Of a DNA stretch of 64,000 nucleotides, positions 24,941 through 35,088 are shown piece after piece; positions within the stretch are counted from its first letter, which is position 1; each line of letters starts with the position of its first letter. Position numbers and translations under genes: made by a program. Source of the stretch: Vandiemenella viatica (lineage: Eukaryota > Arthropoda > Insecta > Orthoptera > Morabidae); NCBI GenBank assembly GCA_031002005.1, contig JARYHS010013631.1, positions 67,391,832 through 67,455,831 on the forward strand, read 5' to 3'. The notes under the pieces are model-generated. The model searched no databases. It was given only the letters and a program-made list of their open reading frames with translations, and had not been told where the DNA came from.

Positions 24941-25599
24941 TCTTTATGCATAAAAACGAATTTCTGTTCGTTTGTCTCGCTAAAACTCGGGAATGGCTGG
25001 ACCGATTTGACTAATTTTGATCTTGAAATATTTGTGTAAGTTTAGGGAAGGTTTAAACGGTGAGAAAAAAATTGGAAAAATTGCGAGGAAAATACTAAAA
25101 ACGACAATTTAATCTTATATATAAAAAACAATGTGAGTTTGTTTGTTTGTCCTCTATGCGCTCCTAAATCGTTCATCCGATTACGGTGAAACTATGGTGA
25201 GTTGTCGAGAGCGTTACGGAGATGGTTAGTAAGAAACAAATTTCCAAAAAACCACCCCCTCTTCCCCATAACACCCCATAATTTAAACAACCCAACAGAT
25301 TTTGTTCGATTCCCACCAAAATTTGCACACATATACTTAAAAACAAATTGGAAAATATTGCCTACTTATGGTATCCACAAACGCAACCACTCATCCCCTT
25401 CACATCTCCATAATTTAGAAAAACGCTTTTGTTGCAAATTTGCACACGTATACTATAAAATATACAGAAAAATACTGCCTAAATATTGTTTCCAAAAATG
25501 CAACCCCTCTTCAAATTTACATCTCCTTAATTTTTGCCATTGTCGCTGGAACCACCAAAACATTGCAATAAACTAGAAACAGTAATTAAAATTTATACA

Positions 25600-25928
25600 T
25601 AAATATCTAATTTTTACTAAATACAAACTTTCAAATTTATTCATTTAATCTATATGTGTACTCAAGTCCAGCAATAGCAAAGCATTGCGATCTTGGGTGA
25701 TCTTCTGCCAGTTAATTCCTAAAGCCCTGTGAATGTCTTTAACCAATCGGTCTGCCTCTCGGTTTGTGGTGATCTTTTGGACTCCATTCTAACACTATTT
25801 TTGTCCATCTTTGGACTTTTCTCCGAGCAATATGGCCAGCCGATTGCCACTAAGATATCTGTAACCTTCATAACGGACCTAATGTCGGCTGCTATTTTCC
25901 AATACAAACTGTTCTCTGGCACCGCTGC
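25600..25928 (-). pseudogene. LINE C-terminal fragment inside Helitron
   Basis: Minus-strand reading ADIRSVMKVTDILVAIGWPY, then RMESKRSPQTERQTDWLKTF, resembles the fragment at 56160 (HIRSITKVTDFLKR ... SGRPPDRLDRDIRR), so it is the C-terminal end of the same kind of LINE. Followed on the minus strand by an AT-rich tail. Abuts the TTAA element. Truncated and broken. Confidence 0.6.
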
Positions 25929-25937
25929 ATGCCTTAA

Positions 25938-26683
25938 GGGGACCTCACCCTGCCTATCTAACCCATGTTAATTTAAGCAAGTATTTTACCCATTTCTGAA
26001 AAAAACTATTTGATGCAGGACCTTAATATTTTTTACTGTATGTTACATGATGCTAATAGATTCAACTGTACTAAAATCTACTTTATCCATGCTATATTTT
26101 TTAAGAAATACTTTTTTTAAATTTATTAACAAAAATATTAAGTTTTTTCTGCAGAAAATATTTTTTGTGAACTTCCTAATGGGGGAATATTAATGAATGT
26201 AGTACCAGAGGTAGCTTTTTATGTTATGCAGAGTCTCTGAAAATTTCATTCATTTATCTATGATATTTTCTGATATAATGGGGCATATGTACTGAAAATT
26301 TTAGTTTGCGGGAAATTGGCTTTAAAGAAAACAACTGCTCGCAAACGCACTCAAACAAAACTAACAGCTTGTTTCAAGGTGTGTTGTTTAAAAATAGCAG
26401 AAACAAGAGAATACTGACCGTTGCCCTCCAAAGATAACCAGCACACTCAGGAGTCAGAAAAAAAATCCCTACTGTGCAATATAGGGATTATAACGGTCTA
26501 AAATATATGCAGAAAAGTGGACGTGGTACCGAAATGCACGTGGTAGGAAAATGCTATTTTAATGCCAGAAATTTTTTTTTCTGCGAAATCCTTTTCGGGA
26601 TACTTACAGAATACCTTTATCTATCGAAATATGATGAAAACGAAAATCGATTTTTTTTCGACGTAAGCCACGGTGTGGTCCCC
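25938..26683. mobile_element. TTAA-flanked non-autonomous DNA element (piggyBac-like?)
   Basis: The left end GGGGACCTCACCCTG and the reverse complement of the right end GGGGACCACACCGTG form terminal inverted repeats of about 15 bp, and TTAA occurs immediately outside both ends (25934-25937 and 26684-26687). TTAA target duplication is the hallmark of the piggyBac superfamily. The interior is AT-rich with no transposase. The superfamily is inferred from the target site only. Confidence 0.72.
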
Positions 26684-26703
26684 TTAAGCAATTGACTATC
26701 ATG

Positions 26704-26743
26704 AAATAAAACACTATCTACAATACGATATAGTGTTTTATTT
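26704..26743. repeat. Perfect 14-bp hairpin
   Basis: AAATAAAACACTAT at 26704-26717 and its exact reverse complement at 26730-26743 enclose a 12-base loop. It lies between the TTAA element and the Helitron protein. Function unknown; it could be a remnant of another foldback insertion. Confidence 0.8.
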
Positions 26744-26922
26744 TAACGATACATAGCTCAGTAATGCGCTCCGTTCACAGCGATCACATTTTGACGCAAG
26801 CGCTTTAATATGGTATTAAGTAAGGATTTCGAATCGACAACGTAAATCCACAACATTCGGATTATGGTGTATTTGGAAGTTTGTCAGTGCGTGAGATCTT
26901 TATTTATTGTTATCGTTTTAAA

Positions 26923-27471
26923 ATGCCAAGGAGAAGATGACCTGACTTAGGTCGTCGAAGTCAATCAAATGTGTGTCGAGCTACCTCACGTGCAAATCGC
27001 ACTGATGACCAGCAAGAGACAGATAATGATAACATTCGTATTGGTATGGCAAAATTGCGTTCCACAGTGAATAATAATGAAGTAGATAGGGCACACCAAA
27101 CACAACAACAGCGAGCACGACACAATGAAATAAAGCGATTCTGCAGACGCAGTGCTCCTGTAAACCTGGAACGAATAGCATTTCACTACGACCCGGAAAT
27201 AGATTATTGTGCCGGCAAATCCGTAACAATTGGGGAAATGACAACCATTTATCAATATTGCAAAGCGTTAAAATACAGCGGTGAATCTATTGGATTATGT
27301 TGTGCTGGTGGTAAAGTAAAACTGCCACAATTGGTCCCACCACCAGATCCATTACGCTCATTAGTTTCTGGTATGGTAAATGACTCTAAACACTTCTTGG
27401 CCAACATCCAAAAATATAACAATTGCTTTCAAATAACGTCATTTGGCGCCACAAAATGTTATAACAACTAG
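26923..27471 (+). pseudogene. Helitron N-terminal protein fragment
   Basis: The reading begins MPRRR, then a TGA stop at codon 6, then PDLGRRSQSN. From 26971 it is open for 166 codons: RANRTDDQQETDNDNIRIGM, repetitive RARHNEIKRF-type sequence, ERIAFHYDPEIDYCAGKSVT, then KALKYSGESIGLCCAGGKVK, LPQLVPPPDPLRSLVSG and SKHFLANIQKYNNCFQITSF followed by GAT. This is the well-conserved segment before the Rep domain in animal Helitron Rep/helicase proteins. The reading leaves the family abruptly after SFGAT (about 27460), where sequence leading to the Helitron 3' end begins, so Rep and helicase are deleted. Confidence 0.9.
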
Positions 27472-27742
27472 GACATAAACTTCGGTTGTCATGCCGCTCG
27501 ATCCACTTTTTGCAAAACGGGCAGTGCATATCATATAACAGACCGAAAAAAAATTGTAGGCACCTTATTTGTTGACATAAGTGTCTGTAGTAGAACAACT
27601 GCATAAACCGTGACGTGCACAAAAGAGACACTATTGTACAGTCGTGACAATAAAGAGTTTTGATCGGTAATGTCAGGTGTTGCCATCTCAATACGTTATA
27701 CATATATGATGTAGGTGATACGAAGTTCACCGGGTCAACTAG

Positions 27743-27912
27743 TTATTGATATTAATTAGTTGTTTTAACCACGGCGGTTCTGTAACGAATACCGTCGGAT
27801 TTAAATGCAGACTAGATGGCTTGTCTCGCGAATTATATATGAAGAATAGCGTGGTTTGCGGTTTATAGTTGGATGAAAAAAGGTCCGGCAAATCTGTAGC
27901 AATTGTTTATTT
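27743..27912. repeat. Part of dispersed repeat R (left piece)
   Basis: GAATAGCGTGGTTTGCGGTT followed by TATAGTTGGATGAAAAAAGG resembles 37628-37662 (CAGCGAGGTTGGTGGTTTGT, AGTGGGTTGAAAGAATAATC), suggesting this is part of the repeat that occurs again at 37560-39225. The Helitron and the twin-primed LINE appear to have inserted in or next to it. Confidence 0.45.
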
Positions 27913-27919
27913 GTCAACT

Positions 27920-28721
27920 GAGCTTGGCTGCTTCCACATAGGCAGGTTTCCTCGATTTTAGTCGTGTGCGAGGCTGGTGAAGAAGGTTACTATGCTGAGG
28001 TTTAATGTTTTCCTCCACTCCTTCCAATTCTCTAAGCAATATCGATTGTATCCTCATATGTAGTGGAGGAATGTTGGAAAGTAAAGGCAGCCAGGATACT
28101 GGGGTAGACCTAATGACACCACTCACTGTTCTCATAGCAGCGTTAAGCTGGATGACAACTTTAGCAGTATGAGCACTACCAAGCCATGTTAGAGCATCAG
28201 TATTGTGTTGTGGAGAATGTCAAGCCAAGGACTGCTCCTCGAAGAACTGGTAAATATTCACTCCATAACGCACCAGCTTGTTTCTATACAAGGATAAGAC
28301 GGGTCTTCATTTTCTCGGCGGTAAATTCTGACGAAAAGCGAGCGAAGCTCAGAAATTAAAACTTCAACTTGTATGAAGAGTGTAAAAAGGAGTGGGAAGC
28401 CAACAGCCCACACAATTGTGGGCTTGTAAAAGATGCGACTACTTGCCTAGGCGTCTATGGCGTCAACTGAAAATGTTTCGCACAGGTCAATGCAACCGCA
28501 CGTAAGTAGGATCTCCGTAAAGATACGATGTGTGACTGAGGTGATATCCAAACCACTGACCATATTGTGATGGACTGTGCAGCAAGAAGACTATCAAGAG
28601 GCCTGCTTACACTGCACCAAGCTGGACCAGCTGCCAGAAGATGGCTTGAATCCATAGATATAGTTATCTGATTAACATGTATTTTGTTGTATTTGGCATA
28701 CAATAGTAATAATAATAATTC
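27920..28721. mobile_element. LINE 3' end with inverted 5' half (twin-priming structure)
   Basis: The left half reads on the minus strand: DALTWLGSAHTAKVVIQLNA, MRTVSGVIRSTPVSWLPLLS, PPLHMRIQSIL, RTRLKSRKPAYVEAAKL ending at 27920. The right half reads on the plus strand and continues the same protein: YEECKKEWEANSPHNCGLVK, DATTCLGVYG, then CDCG-like and DHIVMDCAARRLSRGLL, LHQAGPAARRWLESIDIVI and a stop near 28670, then a (TAA)n tail. GTCAACT occurs at 27913-27919 and 28722-28728. Protein order, inversion point, tail and direct repeat together match one twin-primed insertion of an I/Jockey-like LINE. Both halves carry lesions. Confidence 0.82.
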
Positions 28722-28749
28722 GTCAACTAAAATATGTACATAGCAAAAC

Positions 28750-29110
28750 ACAACGACTTACGAAACAATTAAAAATGATGAAATGTTTCCATAACATAAA
28801 CAGAAATATTCGAAAAGCTCCTTACTGTAGAACACACACAGTTTATCGATACTTCTGCGATATGTTGTGCTGCTATCTAGTGGTAATGCGATCAATCCCT
28901 ATCGACGCCAGCGAAGCATAGCAGCTAGACTCTGAACTATCGCATACCCGTGACCTTGGTTGTTCATAATTTTACCATTTACGGCATGAATTTCGAAAAA
29001 TCCCTTTCTTATACGTATAATGATGTTACTAAAGCAGAGAACCTTATCGTCATTTATCGATTTTGGTTAAGGGTTGAAGGGAGAAAGAAGGCTCGTCTAA
29101 AAAAAAAAAC
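28750..29110 (+). repeat. Part of dispersed repeat R (right piece)
   Basis: 28857-29000 aligns well with 38475-38640: GATATGTTGTGCTGCTATCT against GATATGTGGTGTTCCTGTCT, CGTGACCTTGGTTGTTCATA against CGTGACCTTGATAGTTAATA, followed by ATTTCGAAAAAT-type sequence. The downstream unit (TCATTTATCGATTTTGGTTA) also matches units in the second copy. Non-coding as far as I can see. Confidence 0.7.
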
Positions 29111-29564
29111 ACCTTAAAGACATAATATATATATTGATCAAAGATGTTTCACAACGAAGAGGAACCTCACGGCTATTAGACACATAATGCAGTGTGCCCC
29201 ATATAATCAAGCAACAAAGAAGAAAATTGTCTCCGGCGGTAAAGGAAAACTTACTAAAACCGGTCTTGTGTCGCATCCACGACTATATAAGAGTCTAACC
29301 GCGTTTAAATGTGAGGCTATCTGGAACGAGCACTATTGGCACGTATCAGCTGTTGAGCTGTGCGATTTAAAGAAGCTACGACAAGATCAGGGACTACACT
29401 GGATGCAGTATTCAATAGAGAAATTAGTATCTCGAGTGTTTAATTCTTCAGAAATCATAAGTCCATTCTTGCCTTTAAAATATGAACAAATGGAAAAGAA
29501 AAACAGTTTTGGGGGCATAAAAATATTAAAACTATCCTTAACCTTTAATCTTAAAGAAGTGTTT

Positions 29565-29780
29565 TATTGCTTAGGGCTTTACGCTTCGTTGACATCAATG
29601 TGATTACTGAAGAGAAAGGACTGGGAGCAGGAGTGCGAAGTAAATATGTCGAGAGTCTTTTTGAAGAAGCGTTCCTCTGGAGTGATTTTAGTAAACAATG
29701 GAAAATCTAAATTTGGATGAGCAGATAGGTATTTGAAACCCAGTCCTCCAGAATGCCAAGCTCAAGTAATATCCTTCATC
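29565..29780 (-). repeat. Degenerate SINE family A copy
   Basis: Minus-strand relic: GGGCTTTACGCTTCGTTGAC at the tail side, CTGGAGTGATTTTAGTAAAC in the body, CAGATAGGTATTTGAAACCC at the B box. The head is lost. The 138-codon frame at 29187-29603 runs into it and has no recognisable content. Confidence 0.7.
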
Positions 29781-29818
29781 TACAGCATACAATACAAAGT
29801 TTTGTTTTTGATTATATA

Positions 29819-31239
29819 CACAGACGGAAAAAAAAATCCCAACACCAAGAAAAAATTATTGTAGAGTAATGAAATTTGGACAATGCATTTGTCAAGTTAA
29901 CATGTTTAATTGATTAAATTTTCAAGATCACAGGTTAATTTAAGCTCAAGAAAATGCATTTCAAATGTGAAATACTGTTAAATTAATAGCCGGTGTAACC
30001 TCCAGAATTTTGAATGCAAGCCTGCAAACGTGAATGCATTGTGTCATACAGGTTTCGAATGTCACTTTGTGGTATGGAGTTCCATGCTTGTTGTACTTGT
30101 GCTGTCAATACTGGGACGGTCAGTGCTGGCTGTGGATGATGCTGGAGTTGTCGTCCAATGATATCCCATACGTGTTCAATTGGAGACAGATCTGGTGATC
30201 TCGCAGGCCAAGGTAACATGTCGACACTCTGTAGAGCACGTTGCGAGACAACAGCGGTATGAGGGCGAGCGTTATCCTGTTGAAAAACTCCCCCTTGAAT
30301 GCTGTTCATGAATGGCAGCACTACAGAAATTCGAGCTGCAGTTGGTACCACAGTGACACAACGAACTGTTAGAAATCGGTTACTTCAAGGACAGCTCCGA
30401 GCCAGGCGCCCTGTAGCGTGCATTCCACTGACTACAAGCCATCGCCGTTTGCGACTCCAGTGGTGTCAAGCCAGAGCTCATTGGAGGACGGAGTGGAGAT
30501 CTGTTGTGTTTTCTGATGAAAGCAGGTTCTGCCTTGGTGCCAGTGATGGCCGAGTGTTGGTCAGAAGGAGGCCAGGGGAACGCCTGCAACCAAACTGTCT
30601 GCGGCCTAGACACACTGGACCTACACCTGGAGTCATGGTCTGGGGAGCAATTTCCTATGACAGCAGGAGCACTCTTGTGGTTATACCAAACACACTGACT
30701 GCAAATTTGTACGTCAGTCTGGTAATTCAACCTGTAGTGCTGCCATTCATGAACAGCATTCAAGGGGGAGTTTTTCAACAGGATAACGCTCGCCCTCATA
30801 CCGCTGTTGTCTCGCAACGTGCTCTACAGAGTGTCGACATGTTACCTTGGCCTGCGAGATCACCAGATCTGTCTCCAATTGAACACGTATGGGATATCAT
30901 TGGACGACAACTCCAGCATCATCCACAGCCAGCACTGACCGTCCCAGTATTGACAGCACAAGTACAACAAGCATGGAACTCCATACCACAAAGTGACATT
31001 CGAAACCTGTATGACACAATGCATTCACGTTTGCAGGCTTGCATTCAAAATTCTGGAGGTTACACCGGCTATTAATTTAACAGTATTTCACATTTGAAAT
31101 GCATTTTCTTGAGCTTAAATTAACCTGTGATCTTGAAAATTTAATCAATTAAACATGTTAACTTGACAAATGCATTGTCCAAATTTCATTACTCTACAAT
31201 AATTTTTTCTTGGTGTTGGGATTTTTTTTTCCGTCTGTG
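29819..31239 (+). mobile_element. Snap-back Tc1-like transposon with 508-bp inverted arms
   Basis: Ends are CACAGACGG and CCGTCTGTG, with TA at 29817-29818 and 31240-31241. The left arm 29819-30326 is the reverse complement of the right arm 30732-31239, equal in length and matching wherever I compared by eye. The right arm holds the normal 3' half of the transposase gene, 3' UTR and terminal repeat. The left arm is an inverted copy of it that has replaced the normal 5' end. Only 405 bp between the arms is unique. As DNA or RNA it could fold into a hairpin of about 500 bp. The matching arms suggest recent origin. Confidence 0.95.
30327..31075 (+). pseudogene. Tc1-like DDE transposase, 5' truncated
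   Basis: Genuine transposase sequence starts at the arm junction and is open to the stop at 31073-31075. The open frame itself begins at 30299 inside the inverted arm, giving 258 codons, so its first residues are artefactual. It keeps the end of the paired-like DNA-binding region (TVTQRTVRNRLLQGQLRARR) and all three catalytic positions: VVFSDESRF, FQQDNARPHT and SPDLSPIEHVWD. Normal family length is about 340 residues, so the first helix-turn-helix (about 80 residues) is missing. I count 32 residues between the second Asp and the Glu. The catalytic core is intact but specific DNA binding should be lost. Confidence 0.92.
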
Positions 31240-31255
31240 TACATTTACTACTCCT

Positions 31256-31410
31256 GAACAACGGGAAGGGAAGGAGACCAATTGGAAGACTTCGGGCAAG
31301 ATGGATGGGCCAAGTGAGGAAAGACGCAGACGCTAAGAGAGTTGTTTGAAGACAAGAGTTGTAGGAAAAAGCTTGGAGTAATCGCAGACATGGAACAGGT
31401 GAGATCTATG
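31256..31410 (+). pseudogene. Short LINE C-terminal fragment
   Basis: Plus-strand reading NGKGRRPIGRLRARWMGQVR, KDADAKRVV resembles the GRRxxGRPRxRWxDQVxxD motif near the C-terminus of Jockey-like LINE proteins. It breaks at a stop after about 30 residues. Lies between the Tc1 element and the next SINE. Confidence 0.6.
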
Positions 31411-31424
31411 ACCACAAATAGGTG

Positions 31425-31647
31425 TTTTTTTTTTGTTTTTTTTTTACTTATGGCTTTACGCCTCGTCGACGTCGAGGTCATTAGAGGCGGGATGGGATTG
31501 GGGCCAAGGTACTGGAATGAATTCAGCCATGGCCTTTTGAAGGAATCATCCCGGCATTCGCCTGGAGTGATTTGGAAACCATAGAAAATCCTAATCTGGA
31601 TGCCCGGACGGGGATTCGAACCCGCGTTAACCGCTCACCCGCCACGC
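31425..31647 (-). repeat. SINE family A, subfamily 1, minus strand
   Basis: T-rich tail complement at 31425-31445, then GGCTTTACGCCTCGTCGACG, body, CCCGGACGGGGATTCGAACC at the B box and CGCTCACCCGCCACGC at the head. A deletion removes the sequence between B box and A box. No clean target duplication found. A GAT-rich microsatellite (31655-31670) follows. Confidence 0.9.
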
Positions 31648-31670
31648 AAAACAATGATGATGATGATGAT

Positions 31671-32465
31671 ATGTACTGTCATATCAGTAGCGTTTGATAT
31701 AAAAATAACTCTAAACAGGCATAATTCTTTCTGGATGTGCAATTTTCGTAATTCTTGCAATTTCCTAGAGAGAGACGACTTTGTGAGATATCTGTATATT
31801 GGATATTCCATTTCTGGAGGTAAGTTCATGCCCTCGTTGTTTCAATTCTTTCTATACTACTAACCTCTCCAAGCAGCCGTCTCTTGAGAATATCCGTGTG
31901 CTCTGTTTGAGATGTGGAACGTTTTCCACACTGATCCAATATATCCGCGAGTGCCACTTACCTTATTTTCCGAACGTCTGCGCCCATATATAAATTTATT
32001 TCGTCGAAAGACATATTTTCGTCTTTGTTGTAGACGGCTTGCTTCTGAAGCTGTAGTGTGCATATAATGCAGTAATCAGTTTCTACAGAGAAACACCGTT
32101 CACTTTGACACCGGTCGTCGAGAGGAAACTGACTGAAACTTTGTTAGCTCTAGCAAATCAACAAGAAAGAAGGTTGACACGACTTAAGGAGAAAAAAAAA
32201 ATTGGCACTTCTACTTACTGCCAATACAAATGAGTAAGATAGTTGAGTACACAACAATGGTTCGAGTGTTTGTGGGCTTCTAGACGTGTTGTGTGGGGTT
32301 ATGATGGAACATCCATAAAATACGTGGCGGGAGGAGGACTTTAAGGGAGGCCAAAATGGAGCTTCGTAGTTTGTAGACCATCCCTTAGGAGTAGGGAGAC
32401 CGACTGTTGGCCTTGCGACGTGCAGTCACTGCAGCTAACACTGTCGTAACAATATGTGCACTCCT
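31671..32465. other. Unassigned stretch
   Basis: No gene or repeat recognised. The right part may include the 5' untranslated part of the mariner relic that begins near 32470. Confidence 0.4.
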
Positions 32466-32469
32466 CGAT

Positions 32470-33127
32470 TGCGTAGCCTGTAATTATTAAATTTCTCACT
32501 CGTAAGACGTGAAACCAGCCGAATTCTGCGGAGACTGAAAGCACAGTTCGGGGATCGCACAGTGTCAAGGTATCATGTGTTTACCGGACATAGTGAATTC
32601 TTGAAAGTTCTTCAAGCAGTCATAAATGAGAGCAGTAATCGTCGACCACATACCAGCAGTACAGAGTGGAACAGTTCAAACTTTTTTGGATTTTGGTTTT
32701 TTGTGTGGACGTGCACGTACAAAGCGGAATACTATTGCAAAATTTTTGTCAAACTTATCACCGAAAAAGACGTGACCAGCCGATAAGGACGTGATCCTTC
32801 TCCATGACAAAGGTCGATCCTTTGCTGCCGCTTTCACTAGCGCAAAACGGGTAAAAATCAATTGGAAATAACTTGATCATCATCCCTAAAGTCCTGAACT
32901 AACACCCTGTGACTTTCATCTCTTTGGGCCATTGAAAGAAGCACTTTCCGACGATTTGATGACGACAATGCTGTCAAGGGCTTATTGCGATATTGGCTGC
33001 TGACACAGTCGTTTTCCTATTACGATGATGGTAACGAAAAGATTACGGTACGATGGGAAAAGTGTATTTCCAAAGCAGGAAATTATGTTCAGAAATATTA
33101 TGTACTTGTTTCATTTGCTATTGTATA
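32470..33127 (+). pseudogene. Mariner transposase relic, internally deleted
   Basis: The N-terminal part reads QFGDRTVSRYHVFTGHSEFL with NRRPHTSST, matching the helix-turn-helix and GRPST linker of mariner transposases (usual form SRxxVFEWHxxF). After a gap lacking the first catalytic region come LLHDKGRSFAAAF (second Asp in HD), SPELTPCDFHLFGPLKEALS (third Asp), ITVRWEKCISKAGNYVQKYY and a stop at 33127. Multiple frameshifts and the missing middle show it is dead. Confidence 0.85.
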
Positions 33128-35088
33128 AAGCCTTGTTTGTATTTTAACTACCCTTGTGATTATATGAAATCATGCATATAGATTGAAAACCTCGATTTTT
33201 ACTGTCAATTTTTTTATATCAATTATATTTGCCGCATGTGTGGTCCACGTACGAATAAAAAAAATTGAATTTTGTGTGGCAACTGATTTACACTAAAGAG
33301 TTTAATCCTATCTCCTTTAACAGCGGGAAATATTTAAAGATGTAAGTGGACGTTTTCTGTCCCTAACTTTTCTCATTTACCTCTTCATCGTCCTAATTAC
33401 GCAATAGGAGACTACTGTTTTTTATTTGTAAAAGAATAAAGGAGCTAACTAAATCCCTTCAATGACTCATCACCGACCACCGGCTGTAAGAGTGAAAGGA
33501 TTTATTTTTTTATTTTTTAAGTAAGCAACCTGCCGATATACGAAAAGCAGTCCCGATCACCTTAAAAAATTCCATCAAAAATATAAACAGCTATTTGGTG
33601 GCTAACTCTTTCTTCCATGTAATAACGTAATTCATGTAAAATGAAAAGTTCATAGGAACAAACAAAATTTACAGAATAACATAAAATCTGGTTTTGGTAA
33701 AATTTGTATGCAAGCTTTAAATTTGCTTATCCATATATGATCGCAGATAAAAGAATAAATAGATAACGGAAGTTTACTCTTACCGTCTTCATTCCGTCCG
33801 AACATAAATTTGATGTTTATACATAAAATAAAGTAATGTTTTCCCCACTTCATTTGTTTGGAGCATCATATGTCGGGTAAAATATTTTTGCCATTCAGTA
33901 CCTGGTGGCAGTGCTTCTAGTTTGAACCGTGTTCCGCGATTGTTGATTGTTTGCATTAATCCGCGTCTCTGCCTTCCTGTGGACAATAACGAACGCGAGC
34001 GTATCAGGCAGGCACGTTTTGTGTTTACTCCCATCACTTTGTTCCCAGCTACATTTTCTTGTGCATTCGTCCCTACCATCAATTGCAGTTACATAGGGAA
34101 AAGCTCTCGGCTAAGCTGCAGAATAATTATTTTTTAGTTTACAGCATACGCAAACTTAGATTCAACAGCAAAATACTTGACAAACAATCTGCATTATACG
34201 AAAAAGGAAACAATATGCCACATAACCATGATCTTTTCCTTTCTGATTTCATCACTTTTAATAATTAATTTCATGTAAATAGCACGAATAATTTTGCTAA
34301 CAAAACTGTCCTGTTAAAAAGGACCTTCTTTTTGAAAATAATTACGAGAAATTATATGCGTTTAGGTGAAAATGTGTTAAAGATGCATCAGCTGTATTTT
34401 GGCCTAATTTCAGTCTTAAACTCAGGCTCATAACACAAGAATGATTATTATTATTATTTAAAATTATTATCTTTTATTCTTGAGCTGAATAAAAATATTT
34501 AGGTTCTTTTGAAAATAATTTACTTCAATAACAGAAGATTGATTCTGCTGGCCTTAAGTCACTGTCAGTTTTCTGAGACGGTGAATAGCCACATCACGAT
34601 CGGCCTGACGGACATGTTTGGAGTTTTCGATAAATTTTACTATACGTAGACATAAAAAACCTTTTTATCAGTGCAGATAAGAATCGCCCGAACACTCTTT
34701 GGAATACTCCTTTTTTGTGTATCAGTCACGCTATATTTTTTGTCTTTATGAATAAAAATTGACTAAAAGTTAATAGAGGACTTAATCATGTATGAAAGTA
34801 TCTAATCATTGGGGTTGATCAAGAAACTGATCAACTATTAACTTTGGCGGAAGTATAAAAACCTGGGTGACCGGAAATATCTTTGAAGAATGTTATTATG
34901 GTACCAGTACTGCAAATCCTGAAACCCTGTTTGCGAATTAAGTTACAGTGGGAAAGGTGGGTCCTGGAAATAGTCTTTCTCGGGACGTGGATTATTTTTT
35001 TGATAAAAGATATTAACAATATTGTAAAAGCATCGCTGTCACGAAAATGGATTTTGCTAGCCTCTTCAATCGTTTTCATTAACTGTTA
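33128..35088. other. Unassigned AT-rich stretch
   Basis: No gene or repeat family recognised. Frames on both strands at 33789-34137 overlap each other and lack known motifs. Confidence 0.4.

Larger units (their letters stand above)
24941..27742 (+). mobile_element. Composite Helitron, internally deleted and invaded
   Basis: Two Helitron-type 5' starts are seen, each beginning TC after A: 24941 (TCTTTATGCATAAAAACGAA, then a GTCTCGCTAAAACTCGGGAA block I know from insect Helitrons) and 25113 (TCTTATATATAAAAAACAAT). The 3' end reads GGTGATACGAAGTTCACC (5-bp stem) then GGGTCAACTAG before T at 27743, the expected hairpin plus CTAG terminus. In between are a Helitron-type N-terminal protein, a minus-strand LINE fragment and a TTAA-flanked element. 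Rep catalytic and helicase domains are absent, so it could only move with help in trans. Confidence 0.8.

Noticed and set aside
24555..24953. 132-codon plus-strand frame
   Set aside because: No recognisable domain, frames overlap in all three phases, and it runs into the Helitron 5' end. Chance or an unrecognised repeat is as likely as a gene.
29187..29603. 138-codon plus-strand frame
   Set aside because: Its last part overlaps a degenerate SINE and the rest shows no motif. Not enough to call a gene.
29983..30351. 122-codon minus-strand frame identical to the transposase C-terminus
   Set aside because: It is the inverted left arm of the snap-back element, not a second transposase gene.
30380..30817. 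145-codon minus-strand frame opposite the Tc1 transposase
   Set aside because: Antisense shadow of a well-supported transposase frame, with no motif of its own.
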